A DNA stretch of 64,000 bases from Aeromonas rivuli. GTDB taxonomy: Bacteria > Pseudomonadota > Gammaproteobacteria > Enterobacterales > Aeromonadaceae. This document shows positions 12,651 to 21,756 of the stretch, piece by piece. A program made the position numbers and the translations under genes. Below the pieces are notes generated by a model. It was not told where the DNA came from. It saw only the letters and a program-made list of their open reading frames with translations, and did not search any database. The stretch covers positions 62,001 through 126,000 of the forward strand of contig NZ_CDBJ01000055.1 in the NCBI RefSeq assembly GCF_000820045.1, given 5' to 3'. Every line of letters starts with the position of its first letter. Position 1 is the first letter of the stretch.

Positions 12651-12661
12651 TGCATTGCAGC

Positions 12662-12838
12662 TTAGTAGTGTTGAGTGCCACCGCGCCAGATGCAGACATA
12701 TTCGGGTACCAGCATTTGCGGCATGTTGTCGACATGGCATACCACCAGCGGCATGGCGGGGGCACCGTCTGCCTGAGCCAGGGTTGGCGTCATGGGCAGA
12801 ACCAGCGCGGCAAGCAGAAGCAGGGGTTTGATGTTCAT
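12662..12838 (-). CDS. Small secreted protein of 58 residues, unknown function
   Basis: The product is too small to belong to any family I recognise. The first 23 residues, MNIKPLLLLAALVLPMTPTLAQA, form a clear signal peptide with an Ala-Gln-Ala cleavage site, leaving a mature peptide of about 35 residues that begins DGAPAMPLVVCHVDNMPQ and ends IWRGGTQHY. It has exactly two cysteines, 15 residues apart, which could form one disulfide in the periplasm. The start follows AGGAGAG with good spacing, and codon use is like that of the neighbouring genes. A CRP-like palindrome lies 56 bases upstream and a perfect hairpin follows. It is probably an independent transcript. Confidence 0.72.
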   Translation of the reverse strand: MNIKPLLLLAALVLPMTPTLAQADGAPAMPLVVCHVDNMPQMLVPEYVCIWRGGTQHY

Positions 12839-12893
12839 GGAACTCTCCTTGATGACATTTATGACGGAAGCGTTAACGTCATATGGATACCGT

Positions 12894-12909
12894 TGTGATC
12901 CGGATCACT
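12894..12909. promoter_or_regulatory. CRP-like site upstream of the small secreted-protein gene
   Basis: TGTGATCCGGATCACT matches TGTGA-N6-TCACA in nine of ten half-site bases. It lies 56 bases before the start of the minus-strand small gene, a typical activator distance. It could also act rightward, but the next plus-strand gene, arcA, is 700 bases away. Confidence 0.55.
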
Positions 12910-13613
12910 TTTCTAGTTAAGTTGAGCAAACCCCCACTGCAAGGATTTGTCATAAATTCAACTAATGAAAAAAGTTTCAAAATAGTGGAAGTCGATGTCA
13001 TGGGAGGGACAAGCCGCAAGATGCGGTTTTATTGCATAGTCAGCCGGACAGCCCCATTTCTCTTGGGGCCAGCAGCCCTTCCCCCACTATCCTGAGTCCC
13101 TTGCTTTGATCCAGAACAATAAAATATCTATGCACGAAATCGTAGGGAGATGACTTTTTATCTCGCTGAGCTCCCCGCAATGGCGAGTGAAAAATTCAAA
13201 CTCTTGCATATAAAGCCAGTCATGGCTGAGCGTCACAGTTAAGTTGTTGTATTAATTTAATTAAAATTGTATTTGGTACTTATGTAATATGAGTTTACCC
13301 CATGGCAACCTGGCCGAGAAAAGGAATAAAAGCGTATGGAAATGAATGATTATGCGATGCGTCCAGGAGCTTAATTGCTGGTTATGTCGGTGGGGTCAAA
13401 TAAATGCGCTGCATTTTATTCAGCTATAGCTCGATGTGATCTAAGTCTGGTTTTTCATGTTTTCACAGACCTAATCTCTACCTCGAAAGGCAGAGGCAGG
13501 ATAGAACACAAGCCGAATACCCTACAAAAAGAATATCCCGCCTTGGCCATGAGAAAGAATAGAAGGAGTCTATTCAATCACTCGCATGGACCCCAGAAAG
13601 ACGGAATATAACC
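12910..13613. other. Long AT-rich intergenic region upstream of arcA
   Basis: About 700 bases carry no convincing gene. There is a small hairpin at 13011-13029 (AAGCCGCA and TGCGGTTT around AGA, followed by T) that could end a short rightward RNA starting near 12910, but no good promoter was seen. An ARG-box-like half site lies at 13341-13358. A 78-codon open frame at 13375-13611 has no ribosome-binding site or family resemblance. The arcA promoter must lie here; I could not fix its elements. Confidence 0.4.
13341..13358. promoter_or_regulatory. Possible ARG box upstream of arcA
   Basis: AATGAATGATTATGCGAT has an intact left half (TGAAT) and a weak right half of the 18-base ArgR operator consensus. 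The presence of an ArgR-family gene at the other end of the arc cluster makes it plausible. Confidence 0.28.
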
Positions 13614-14834
13614 ATGAGCAAATTTTATGTAGGTTCTGAAGTTGGCCAACTGCGTCGTGTCATGTTGCATCGCCCCAATCTCAGTCTCAAGCGTCTGACC
13701 CCTTCCAACTGTCAGGACCTGCTGTTTGACGATGTCCTCTCTGTTGAGCGGGCTGGCGAGGAGCATGACAAGTTCGCCCAAGTGCTGCGCGATCAGAATG
13801 TCGAAGTCTTCCTGCTGACCAACCTGCTGGCCGAAACCCTGGATGTGCCAGAAGCCAAAGCCTGGCTGCTGCAACATCAGGTCTCCGATTATCGCCTCGG
13901 CACCGCCCTGGCCAATGACGTGCGCTGCTTCCTGGCTGACATGCCGCACCGCGAGCTGGCCCGCATCCTCTCCGGCGGCCTGACCTACGCCGAGATGCCC
14001 TTCAGTGGCGTCAACATGGTGGTCGGCATGCACGCCCCGACCGACTTCATCATAGAGCCGCTGCCCAACCACCTCTTTACCCGTGACACCTCCTGCTGGG
14101 TCTACGGTGGCGTCTCCATCAACCCCATGGCCAAGGCCGCCCGTCGCCGTGAGACCAACCATGTGAAGGCCATCTACCGCTGGCACCCGCAGTTCGCCGG
14201 TCAGGACTTCATCAAGTACTTCGGTGACGAGGATCGTGACTACGACAACTCCACCATCGAAGGCGGTGACGTGCTGGTCATCGGCCGCGGCGCCGTGCTC
14301 ATCGGCATGTCCGAGCGCACCACCCCCCAAGGGGTCGAACACCTGGCGCGCAGCCTGTTCAAACACGGCCAGGCCAAGCAGGTCATCGCCATGCAACTGC
14401 CGAAACATCGCAGCTGCATGCACCTCGACACCGTCATGACCCACATGGACATAGACACCTTCTCCGTCTATCCGGAAGTCATCCGCAAGGATGTGAACTG
14501 CTGGAGCCTGACCCCGGGCGGTGCCAGTGGCATGAACATCAAGGAAGAGGGTTACTTCGTGACCGCCATCGAGAAGGCGCTGGGTGTGGATCAGCTCAAG
14601 CTCATCACCACCGGTGGCGACAGCTTCGAAGCCGAGCGCGAGCAGTGGAACGATGCCAACAACGTGCTGACAGTGCGTCCTGGCGTGGTCGTGGGTTACG
14701 AGCGCAACACCTACACCAACGAGAAATACGACAAGGCCGGCATCACTGTGCTGTCCATCCCGGGTGAAGAGCTGGGACGTGGCCGCGGCGGCGCCCGCTG
14801 CATGAGCTGCCCGATGGAACGTGACGGCATCTAA
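13614..14834 (+). CDS. arcA: Arginine deiminase
   Basis: ArcA converts arginine to citrulline and ammonia, the first step of the cytoplasmic arginine deiminase pathway, which makes ATP without oxygen and raises pH. The 406 residues match the family length. The active-site cysteine lies near the end in [14 protein letters not shown]; guanidino-binding and catalytic segments [17 protein letters not shown] and [11 protein letters not shown] are present. The start follows AACC-poor sequence but is the family start ([21 protein letters not shown]). It heads arcA-arcC-arcB-transporter. Confidence 0.97.
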   Translation: MSKFYVGSEVGQLRRVMLHRPNLSLKRLTPSNCQDLLFDDVLSVERAGEEHDKFAQVLRDQNVEVFLLTNLLAETLDVPEAKAWLLQHQVSDYRLGTALANDVRCFLADMPHRELARILSGGLTYAEMPFSGVNMVVGMHAPTDFIIEPLPNHLFTRDTSCWVYGGVSINPMAKAARRRETNHVKAIYRWHPQFAGQDFIKYFGDEDRDYDNSTIEGGDVLVIGRGAVLIGMSERTTPQGVEHLARSLFKHGQAKQVIAMQLPKHRSCMHLDTVMTHMDIDTFSVYPEVIRKDVNCWSLTPGGASGMNIKEEGYFVTAIEKALGVDQLKLITTGGDSFEAEREQWNDANNVLTVRPGVVVGYERNTYTNEKYDKAGITVLSIPGEELGRGRGGARCMSCPMERDGI

Positions 14835-14896
14835 CAAGACGGCGTGGCGCCGGCAGAGGCTGGCGCCACACAGACCCCGAATCGAGATCAACCACT

Positions 14897-15823
14897 ATGA
14901 AAAAACCAACTGTCGTCGTCGCCCTGGGGGGCAATGCCCTGCTCCGTCGCGGTGAGCCGCTTGAAGCTGATATCCAGCGCAAGAACATCGCCACCGCCGC
15001 CAAGACCATCGCCCAGATCGCCCAGGAATACAACGTGGTACTGGTGCACGGCAACGGCCCGCAGGTCGGCCTGCTGGCCCTGCAAAACAGCGCCTATACC
15101 AAGGTGTCCCCCTATCCGCTGGATGTGCTGGGCGCCGAGACCCAGGGCATGATCGGCTACATGCTGATCCAGGAGCTGAAGAACCTGATGCCGAGCAGCA
15201 ACGTCACCGCGCTGCTGACCCAGGTGCAGGTCGACCCCAAGGATCCTGCCTTCGCCAATCCGACCAAGTTTATCGGTCCCGTCTATGAAGAAGCCGAAGC
15301 CCGCGCCCTGGCGGTCGAGAAGCAGTGGAGCGTCAAGGCTGACGGCAAGTTCTTCCGCCGCGTGGTGCCGTCCCCGCTGCCCCAGCGCATCGTCGAAGGC
15401 GATGCCATCGAGACCCTGATCGCCCAGGGACACCTCATCATCTGTACCGGTGGTGGTGGCATTCCGGTGACCTGGGATGGCCAGCGTCTGACCGGCATCG
15501 AAGCCGTCATCGACAAAGACATGTCTGCCGCCTACCTGGCCAAGCAGATCAAGGCCGACGCCCTGCTGATCCTGACCGACGCCGATGCCGTCTACCTGGA
15601 TTGGGGCAAGCCGACCCAGCACCCGCTGCGGGTCACCAGCCCGGCCGAGCTGGCTGGCGTCCAGTTCGATGCAGGCTCCATGGGGCCGAAGATCGAGGCG
15701 TCCTGTGAATTTGTCAAAGCGACCGGCGGCATGGTCGGGATCGGCTCCCTGGAAGATGGTCTGGCCATCCTCAGGGGCGAGGCGGGCACCAATATAGTCG
15801 CCACCCATACCGTGAATGCCTGA
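14897..15823 (+). CDS. arcC: Carbamate kinase
   Basis: ArcC transfers phosphate from carbamoyl phosphate to ADP, the ATP-yielding step of the pathway. The 308-residue product begins KPTVVVALGGNALLRRGE, the amino-acid-kinase phosphate loop of the family, and has the VLVHGNGPQVGLLALQ and GGGGIPVTW substrate segments. It lies 62 bases after arcA and 82 before arcB, so it is co-transcribed. Confidence 0.97.
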   Translation: MKKPTVVVALGGNALLRRGEPLEADIQRKNIATAAKTIAQIAQEYNVVLVHGNGPQVGLLALQNSAYTKVSPYPLDVLGAETQGMIGYMLIQELKNLMPSSNVTALLTQVQVDPKDPAFANPTKFIGPVYEEAEARALAVEKQWSVKADGKFFRRVVPSPLPQRIVEGDAIETLIAQGHLIICTGGGGIPVTWDGQRLTGIEAVIDKDMSAAYLAKQIKADALLILTDADAVYLDWGKPTQHPLRVTSPAELAGVQFDAGSMGPKIEASCEFVKATGGMVGIGSLEDGLAILRGEAGTNIVATHTVNA

Positions 15824-15905
15824 GTAACCGAACAACTTTGTACTGTGTATGCGTAGTCAATAACACTGCCCAAATTGGTCTGAACAAATATAGAGAGAAC
15901 TCATC

Positions 15906-16910
15906 ATGGCTTTTAATCTGCGTAACCGTAACTTCCTGAAACTGCTGGACTTCACCCCGCGCGAAATCCAATACATGATCGACCTGGCCATCGACCTGAA
16001 GAAGGCCAAATACGGTGGCTATGAGCGCAAGCATCTGGGCGGCAAGAACATTGCCCTGATCTTCGAGAAGACCTCCACCCGCACCCGTTGTGCCTTCGAA
16101 GTCGCGGCCTTCGACCAGGGCGCCCAGGTCTCCTACCTCGGCCCAAGCGGTTCCCAGATTGGCCACAAGGAGTCCATGAAGGACACCGCCCGTGTGCTGG
16201 GCCGCATGTATGACGGCATCGAATACCGTGGCTACGGCCAGGAGATAGTGGAAGAGCTGGGCGCCTATGCCGGTGTGCCGGTCTGGAACGGCCTGACCAA
16301 CGAATTCCACCCGACCCAGATCCTGGCCGACTTCATGACCATGCTGGAGCACGGCAAGGGCAAGCGCCTGGACCAGATCAAGTTCGCCTACCTGGGTGAC
16401 GCCCGCAACAACATGGGTAACTCCCTGATGGTCGGTGCCGCCAAGATGGGCATGGACATCCGCCTGGTGGCGCCGAAAGCCTTCTGGCCGGAAGAAGAGC
16501 TGGTCGCCCAGTGCCGCCTGATCGCCGAAGAGACCGGCGCCCGCATCACCCTGACCGAAGATGTGAAAGAGGGTGTGCTGGGTACCGACTTCCTCTACAC
16601 CGACGTCTGGGTCTCCATGGGTGAAGCGAAAGAAGCCTGGGATCAGCGGGTGAAACTGATGACCCCCTATCAGGTCAACATGGACGTCATCAACGCCACC
16701 AAGAACCCGGATGTGAAGTTCATGCACTGCCTGCCGGCGTTCCACAACGATGAGACCACCATGGGTAAGGAAGTGGCTGACAAATATGGCATGAAGGGTC
16801 TGGAAGTGACCGAGGACGTGTTCGAATCCGAGCACAGCATAGTATTCGACGAGGCCGAAAACCGGATGCACACCATCAAGGCAGTGATGGTTGCTACGCT
16901 GGGCGACTAA
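15906..16910 (+). CDS. arcB: Ornithine carbamoyltransferase, catabolic
   Basis: ArcB splits citrulline with phosphate into ornithine and carbamoyl phosphate. The 334 residues contain the carbamoyl-phosphate motif STRTR in [15 protein letters not shown], the HPTQ segment, the DxxxSMG motif in [14 protein letters not shown], and the HCLPAFH ornithine motif. Position between carbamate kinase and the transporter supports the catabolic rather than the biosynthetic role. The start follows GAGAGAACTCATC. Confidence 0.95.
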   Translation: MAFNLRNRNFLKLLDFTPREIQYMIDLAIDLKKAKYGGYERKHLGGKNIALIFEKTSTRTRCAFEVAAFDQGAQVSYLGPSGSQIGHKESMKDTARVLGRMYDGIEYRGYGQEIVEELGAYAGVPVWNGLTNEFHPTQILADFMTMLEHGKGKRLDQIKFAYLGDARNNMGNSLMVGAAKMGMDIRLVAPKAFWPEEELVAQCRLIAEETGARITLTEDVKEGVLGTDFLYTDVWVSMGEAKEAWDQRVKLMTPYQVNMDVINATKNPDVKFMHCLPAFHNDETTMGKEVADKYGMKGLEVTEDVFESEHSIVFDEAENRMHTIKAVMVATLGD

Positions 16911-17027
16911 GGTCGCAGTAGTGGTGCCGGGGGGCAACCCCCGGCTTTTCGACCATGTGACGGCGGCATAATACCTCGAACCCTACGACCCGCAGCTTGC
17001 ATGGATACCGCAGAAGGAAGCTGGACC

Positions 17028-18434
17028 ATGACTAAATTCAAGTTCCCATCAGCCTACACGATATTGTTTGTGCTGATCGCCCTGGTGGCCGCCCTGAGCT
17101 GGGTAGTGCCGGCCGGCAAATACGACATGATAATGAACGACGCCCTCGGCAAGGAAGTGCCGGTGGCGGGGACCTACAAGCTGGTAGAGGCCAATCCCCA
17201 GGGCATCGTCGACGTGCTGCTGGCACCCATCGATGGTCTCTACAACCACGACACCTATGAGGCAGGCGCCATCGACGTCTCCCTCTTCATCCTGATCATC
17301 GGTGGCTTCCTTGGCATAGTGACCAAGACCGGCGCCATCGATGCCGGTATCGAGCGCGTCACCGATCGGCTGCGTGGCCGCGAGGAGTGGATGATCCCGA
17401 TCCTGATGGCGCTGTTCGCCGCAGGGGGCACCATCTATGGCATGGCCGAAGAGTCGCTGCCGTTCTACACCCTGCTGGTGCCGGTGATGATGGCCGCCCG
17501 CTTCGACCCCGTGGTCGCCGCCGCGACCGTGCTGCTCGGCGCCGGTATAGGTACCCTGGGTTCCACCATCAACCCGTTCGCCACCGTGATCGCCGCCAAC
17601 GCCGCCGGCATCTCCTTCACCGACGGTATCTGGCTGCGAGTCGCCATGCTGGTGGCCGGCTGGCTGCTGTGCGTGGCCTATGTGATGCGCTACGCCAAGA
17701 TGGTGCGCAACGACCCCAGCAAATCCCTGGTGGCTGACAAGTGGGAAGAGAACCGTGCCCACTTCCTCGGCAACAAGAGCGATGAGATGCTGGAGTTCAC
17801 CCTGACCCGTAAAATCGTGCTCGGCATCTTCGTCGCCGCCTTCGCCGTGATGATCTACGGTGTGGCCGTGCTCGGCTGGTGGATGGCGCAGATCTCCGGC
17901 GTCTTCCTGGCCGCGGCCATCATAGTCGGCGTCATCTCCCGCATGAGCGAGGAGGAGCTGACCACCAACTTCATCGACGGTGCCCGTGACCTGCTCGGCG
18001 TGGCCCTGATCATCGGTATCGCCCGCGGTATCGTGGTGGTGATGGACAACGGCATGATCACCCACACCATCTTGCACAGCGCAGAAGGGATAGTGACCGG
18101 CCTCTCCACAGTGGTGTTCATCAACGTGATGTTCGTGCTGGAAGTGGTGCTCTCCTTCCTGGTGCCGTCCTCCTCCGGCCTTGCGGTGCTGACCATGCCG
18201 ATCATGGCGCCCCTTGCCGACTTCGCCAACGTGGGTCGCGAACTGGTGGTCACCGCCTACCAGTCTGCCTCCGGCCTGGTGAACCTGGTGACCCCGACCT
18301 CCGCCGTGGTCATGGGTGGCCTGGCGATCGCCAAGGTACCCTATGTCCGCTGGTTGAAGTGGGTCGCCCCGCTGCTGGGTATCCTGACCCTGCTGATCGT
18401 GGTCTGCCTGAGCCTGGGTGCCATGCTCTCCTGA
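17028..18434 (+). CDS. YfcC/DcuC-type membrane transporter of the arc cluster, likely arginine/ornithine exchanger
   Basis: This inner-membrane protein of 468 residues has about twelve hydrophobic helices and resembles the YfcC family (C4-dicarboxylate-anaerobic-carrier-like fold), with the segments GGTIYGMAEESLPFYTLL, GAGIGTLGSTINPFATVI and VPSSSGLAVLTMPIMAPL. Classic ArcD antiporters belong to a different family, so this looks like a functional replacement. The role as arginine/ornithine exchanger is inferred from position, 117 bases after arcB and before a terminator. The start at 17028 is chosen because AAGGA precedes it at nine bases; an ATG at 17001 is in frame but lacks a clear site. 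Confidence 0.85.
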   Translation: MTKFKFPSAYTILFVLIALVAALSWVVPAGKYDMIMNDALGKEVPVAGTYKLVEANPQGIVDVLLAPIDGLYNHDTYEAGAIDVSLFILIIGGFLGIVTKTGAIDAGIERVTDRLRGREEWMIPILMALFAAGGTIYGMAEESLPFYTLLVPVMMAARFDPVVAAATVLLGAGIGTLGSTINPFATVIAANAAGISFTDGIWLRVAMLVAGWLLCVAYVMRYAKMVRNDPSKSLVADKWEENRAHFLGNKSDEMLEFTLTRKIVLGIFVAAFAVMIYGVAVLGWWMAQISGVFLAAAIIVGVISRMSEEELTTNFIDGARDLLGVALIIGIARGIVVVMDNGMITHTILHSAEGIVTGLSTVVFINVMFVLEVVLSFLVPSSSGLAVLTMPIMAPLADFANVGRELVVTAYQSASGLVNLVTPTSAVVMGGLAIAKVPYVRWLKWVAPLLGILTLLIVVCLSLGAMLS

Positions 18435-18464
18435 GTGAAGTAGCACGAGAAGACGAGTCGAATG

Positions 18465-18493
18465 AAACGGGATCCAGCGGGCTCCCGTTTTTT
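18465..18493 (+). terminator. Terminator of the arcACB-transporter operon
   Basis: AAACGGGA at 18465-18472 pairs with TCCCGTTT at 18483-18490, followed by TTT. Confidence 0.75.
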
Positions 18494-18595
18494 ATGGTGA
18501 GGGCAGTCAGAGCGTGGCCGCCGCGCTTGGTGGGCGGAGCGGTACTCGCCCTGAGGCAGAGGTGAAACAGAGTGAGGCAAGCAAGATAGGCAGTA

Positions 18596-18621
18596 AAAAG
18601 GCGACCCCGGGGTCGCCTTTT
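18596..18621. terminator. Palindromic bidirectional terminator beyond argR
   Basis: AAAAGGCGACCCC is followed directly by its exact complement, giving a 26-base perfect palindrome with A and T runs at both ends. It lies 22 bases beyond the argR stop on the minus strand and could also stop rightward read-through. Confidence 0.8.
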
Positions 18622-18642
18622 GTATTCGGGGGAGGTAAGTCG

Positions 18643-19134
18643 TCAGCGCGCCTGCGCCAGGGTGCGCACCACGGCGGCGTGGGCCAGGCGGGTGCGGCTG
18701 ATATGGCGGGGGGCGACCAGCACCACGTCGTTGCCGGCCACGGCGCCCAGGATCTCGGGATCGGCGTTGCGATCCAGCAGGCGGGCCACCACGGTCGCGG
18801 CACCAGGGGTGGTGTGCACCAGCACCATCTGCTGGTTATGGACCACTCCGCGCACCATGTCGTGGATGGAGCGGGTGCTGCCGGCGGGCTCCAGCTGGTC
18901 ATCCACTAGCGTGTAGACTTTCTTGCCGTTGGCGTTCTGGGCCTTGGCCACGCCGAGGCGGCGCAGCAGGCGGGAGATGGTGGATTGGCTGATGTCGGCG
19001 AAGCCCCGTTCGGCCAGCTCGCGGCGGATCTCTTCCTGGGTGCTGTAGCAGTGTTGGCCGATGATCTGGCGACAGGCATCCAGCTGGGCCAGGTCCGATT
19101 CTTGTTCAACGGGACGACTGGGGGTCTTGACCAC
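18643..19134 (-). CDS. argR: ArgR/AhrC-family arginine-responsive regulator
   Basis: ArgR-family proteins are hexameric DNA-binding regulators that use arginine as corepressor. The product of 163 residues has an N-terminal winged helix-turn-helix (YSTQEEIRRELAERGFADIS then STISRLLRRLGV) and a C-terminal oligomerisation domain with TTPGAATVVARLLD and ILGAVAGNDVVLV, the arginine-binding GDD-like site here reading GND. The sequence is well diverged from E. coli ArgR, and its place next to the arc genes suggests a specialised regulator of the deiminase pathway; a second, biosynthetic argR may exist elsewhere. The start is GTG at 19134, behind AAGGAAG. Confidence 0.88.
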   Translation of the reverse strand: MVKTPSRPVEQESDLAQLDACRQIIGQHCYSTQEEIRRELAERGFADISQSTISRLLRRLGVAKAQNANGKKVYTLVDDQLEPAGSTRSIHDMVRGVVHNQQMVLVHTTPGAATVVARLLDRNADPEILGAVAGNDVVLVAPRHISRTRLAHAAVVRTLAQAR

Positions 19135-19334
19135 GATGGCTTCCTTTGACTATGACCAATGGCTATCGAACGAAACCTGCCATCAGTGCTTTTAATAGCA
19201 AAAAACTCTGACTGTAAGGTGAGAGGCAGGGAATGAACGATGTCTAGCCGTTGCGGGATGGCAAATTATAACCAAAAGGGGAATGAGTGATGTGACAGGG
19301 GTCAAAAATGGGCCCCAGAGGGCCCAGCTGAATA

Positions 19335-19799
19335 TCAATAACGTTCGCTGACGATGTCCTGGGTGAAGGACTTCTCGCAGTATTTGCACTTCATGCGTAC
19401 CACTCCCTTCACCTCGCGCACCCGGAAGTAGCTGTCCACCGGCTCGTTGTGGGAGATGCAGTTGGAGTTGGGGCAGTGGAACACGCCCGTGATGAACTCC
19501 GGCAGCTCCAGCTGGTGCTTCTTCACCACGGCGAAGTCTTCGATGATGTTGACGGTCGCCTTGGGGGCGAACAGCGCCAGCTGGTTGGCCTGCTCTGCGG
19601 TCAAGCGGGTGTTCTCGATCTTGATGAGATCCTTCTTGCCGAGCGCGCCGGATTTCAGGTTGAAACCGACGGTGATGCGCTCCTGGGTCTCGATCAGCTG
19701 GAACAGCTTGAGGATCTTGATGCCCTGGCCGGCGGGGACGTGGTCGATGACGGAGCCGTGACGGATGGCTTCGACTTGCAGTTGATTCTTCTCGGACAT
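19335..19799 (-). CDS. pyrI: Aspartate carbamoyltransferase regulatory subunit
   Basis: PyrI binds CTP or ATP and confers allostery on PyrB. The product is 154 residues (153 in E. coli) with [20 protein letters not shown] at the nucleotide site and a zinc site made of four cysteines, CPNSNC and CKYC, near the C-terminus. The ATG at 19799 follows GAGGGGAAC and lies 17 bases after pyrB. A longer frame runs back into pyrB but is not the gene. Confidence 0.97.
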   Translation of the reverse strand: MSEKNQLQVEAIRHGSVIDHVPAGQGIKILKLFQLIETQERITVGFNLKSGALGKKDLIKIENTRLTAEQANQLALFAPKATVNIIEDFAVVKKHQLELPEFITGVFHCPNSNCISHNEPVDSYFRVREVKGVVRMKCKYCEKSFTQDIVSERY

Positions 19800-19816
19800 G
19801 ATGTGTTCCCCTCGGC

Positions 19817-20737
19817 TCAGACAGTTTCGTTCAGTACCAGTGCCAGCAGTGCCTGGCGCGCGTAGACCCCGTTTTCCGCCTGCTGGAAGTAGTAGGCGTG
19901 AGGGGTCTTGTCGACCGCCACCTCGATCTCGTCGACGCGGGGCAGGGGATGCAGGATCTTCATGCTGGGCTTGGCCCCTTCCAGGGTCGTCAGTTCCAGC
20001 ACGAACTTGGCGGCCATGTGCTTGTACTCGGTCTCGTCGAAGCGCTCTTTCTGGACCCGGGTCATGTAGAGGATGTCGAGCTCCGGCATCACCTCTTCCA
20101 TGGTCTCGTGCACGCTGAACTGGATGCCCTTCTCTTCCAGCTCTTCGCACAGGTAGTCCGGCATCGCCAGCGCCTCCGGGGAGATGAAGAAGAAGCGGCA
20201 GTTGAACAGGCTCAGGGCCTGGGCCAGGGAGTGGACGGTGCGGCCGTACTTGAGGTCACCGACGAAGGCGACGTTGAGGCCGTCCAGCTTGCCCTGGGTC
20301 TCGTGGATGGAGAAGAGATCGAGCAGGGTCTGGGTCGGATGCTGGTTGGAGCCATCGCCGCCGTTGATGACCGGCACCCGGGAGAACTCGGAGGCGAGGC
20401 GGGCGGCGCCCTCCTTCGGGTGGCGCATCACCACGGCATCGGAGTAGGAGCCGATGATCTTGATGGAGTCGGCCAGGGTCTCACCCTTCTTGGCGCTGGT
20501 ATTGCCGCCGTCGGCGAAGCCGATGATGTTGCCGCCAAGGCGCTGGACCGCGGTCTCGAACGAGAGGCGGGTGCGGGTGGAGGCTTCGAAGAAACAGCTG
20601 GCGACCAGCTTGTCTTTCAACAGGCGGGTGTCGGGTTCGGCCTTCAACCGCTGGGCGGTTGCGACCACCAGTTCCATGTCGGACCGGGTCAGATCCGAGA
20701 TGGAGATGACGTGTTTGTTATAGAGTGGATTGGCCAT
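19817..20737 (-). CDS. pyrB: Aspartate carbamoyltransferase catalytic subunit
   Basis: PyrB joins carbamoyl phosphate and aspartate, the committed step of pyrimidine synthesis. It has [15 protein letters not shown] (carbamoyl phosphate), [12 protein letters not shown], and HPLPRVDEI motifs. Starting at ATG 20737 gives 306 residues and the family start [20 protein letters not shown] lies nine bases upstream. It is followed by pyrI. A leader with attenuator terminator precedes it, so UTP-sensed attenuation as in E. coli pyrBI is expected. Confidence 0.97.
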   Translation of the reverse strand: MANPLYNKHVISISDLTRSDMELVVATAQRLKAEPDTRLLKDKLVASCFFEASTRTRLSFETAVQRLGGNIIGFADGGNTSAKKGETLADSIKIIGSYSDAVVMRHPKEGAARLASEFSRVPVINGGDGSNQHPTQTLLDLFSIHETQGKLDGLNVAFVGDLKYGRTVHSLAQALSLFNCRFFFISPEALAMPDYLCEELEEKGIQFSVHETMEEVMPELDILYMTRVQKERFDETEYKHMAAKFVLELTTLEGAKPSMKILHPLPRVDEIEVAVDKTPHAYYFQQAENGVYARQALLALVLNETV

Positions 20738-20918
20738 CGTCTGCATTCCCTTTGACATCAATGAAGGTTTTTCGGGCACAAAAAAAAGCCCCTGAAACAG
20801 GGGCTCTTTTTAAAAATAATTGGGGATCTGTGGGTCGGGAACCGGAAACAACGACTCGACGCTGGTGAGTTCCACCCGGCTGCGAGGCTATTTTCTGAGT
20901 GTGTGACTGCGTCAACAT
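20718..20918 (-). CDS. pyrL: pyrBI leader peptide, overlapping pyrB
   Basis: A 66-codon frame starts at ATG 20918, a few tens of bases after the promoter, with AAGG upstream. It reads through the attenuator region and ends at 20718, inside pyrB, overlapping it by 20 bases. The part encoded at the attenuator, GAFFCARK, recalls the same region of enteric PyrL. Coupled transcription and translation of such a leader controls formation of the attenuator in E. coli. The overlap with pyrB is unlike the E. coli layout. The reading frame is visible; its function is inferred. Confidence 0.6.
   Translation of the reverse strand: MLTQSHTQKIASQPGGTHQRRVVVSGSRPTDPQLFLKRAPVSGAFFCARKTFIDVKGNADDGQSTL
20780..20805 (-). 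terminator. pyrBI attenuator
   Basis: On the minus strand AGCCCCTG and CAGGGGCT form a perfect eight-pair stem with a TTT loop and are followed by about eight T. It lies 43 bases before pyrB and after a U-rich stretch (20806-20821) suited to UTP-dependent pausing. Confidence 0.88.
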
Positions 20919-20945
20919 ATCCCGACCTTTTTCAAAACCGGACAG

Positions 20946-20973
20946 ATTATAGAGTCGCTTTTTGAATTGTCAA
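20946..20973 (-). promoter_or_regulatory. Consensus sigma-70 promoter of pyrBI
   Basis: TTGACA (20973-20968) and TATAAT (20951-20946), both exact, are separated by 16 bases, with an A/T-rich stretch upstream. The start would be near 20939, about 20 bases before the leader ORF. Confidence 0.85.
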
Positions 20974-21011
20974 AAATTTATTTATTAGGCACTTTTACGG
21001 CAAAAAAACGT

Positions 21012-21554
21012 TTAACTGTTGCGAATGGGGCGACAAAGCCAGATCTGGTGCAGAGGCTGCAGCGAGGCCCCCTCGAAGGCCATGGCTCGTAAATAGGCGA
21101 GCCGATGATGTCCCTCCAGCAGACAATAGGGGGCAGGCATGGCTCGGCCGTCCGGGTACCGGCTCTGCTCATCGGTCGCCAGCACTATGATGGGCTCGGG
21201 CCAGCTACCCTGACTCAGCATGTAGTCACCGAGCCAGGAGCGGCGCACGTAACTGTTGTGGTTGAGCAGCTCCTGCCAACGTGCGATCGCCTCCATGTGG
21301 CGGGAGCCGACCTGGGTGACAATCTGCGCCGTGGGCCAGGCTTCACACTCAAAGCGGTGCTGGGCGAGGTCGATAAAGCTCCAGTTGGACTCAAAACCGC
21401 GCCAATGACGGTAAATCCACTGGGCCAGCACATTTTGGGGAATGAAGGGCACCAGCGGGGCGACCCGATCGAGATAGTCGGGCAGGGACTCGGTGTTGCG
21501 TTCATCCCTGAAGTTGAGCGGTGCAAGTTGTTGAAGTAATCGGTAATTGAGCAT
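21012..21554 (-). CDS. Protein of unknown function with a ParB-like EGHHR motif
   Basis: The 180-residue product has no signal or membrane segment and is rich in Trp and Leu. Near the C-terminus it has CLLEGHHRLAYLRAM, which resembles the catalytic or nucleotide-binding EGHHR/DGHHR motif of ParB/sulfiredoxin-like proteins, but the rest is not recognisable. The start at 21554 is chosen because GAGGAGG lies seven bases upstream; a start nine codons earlier lacks this. It stands alone between pyrBI and tRNA-Trp. The motif is seen; any enzymatic role is open. Confidence 0.75.
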   Translation of the reverse strand: MLNYRLLQQLAPLNFRDERNTESLPDYLDRVAPLVPFIPQNVLAQWIYRHWRGFESNWSFIDLAQHRFECEAWPTAQIVTQVGSRHMEAIARWQELLNHNSYVRRSWLGDYMLSQGSWPEPIIVLATDEQSRYPDGRAMPAPYCLLEGHHRLAYLRAMAFEGASLQPLHQIWLCRPIRNS

Positions 21555-21712
21555 GAGCAGCCTCCTCTTGCCAAGATCCACCCTACCCCCATTAGTGGGC
21601 CTTTCCTACCCTGGCAAGGCTGCAAATACAGCAAGTTACCCGGTGAAGTTGTGCAAATAACCCTGAGTTGCTCGTCATTTGTGCAATCGCATCGAAAGTG
21701 AGAAAAAAAGCC

Positions 21713-21740
21713 TTTACCTTTGATCCCGGCTTTGTATAAT
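21713..21740 (+). promoter_or_regulatory. Promoter of tRNA-Trp
   Basis: TTTACC and TATAAT are 16 bases apart, followed by a GC-rich discriminator (TCGCC) typical of stringently controlled stable RNA genes. The tRNA starts 17 bases after the minus-10 box. Confidence 0.7.
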
Positions 21741-21756
21741 TCGCCTCGTTTGTTGC

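Noticed and set aside
12302-12655. Open frames on both strands of the GC-rich stretch, up to 117 codons
   Set aside because: They overlap one another, lack ribosome sites, and give Arg/Pro/Cys-rich products with no family resemblance; typical of shadow frames in GC-rich DNA.
13375-13611. Open frame of 78 codons directly before arcA
   Set aside because: Starts at a TTG-like codon with no ribosome site, product unlike any family, and it covers the arcA leader and Shine-Dalgarno.
18507-18909. 131-codon frames on both strands over argR
   Set aside because: Antisense or out-of-frame to argR, which has a clear family match.
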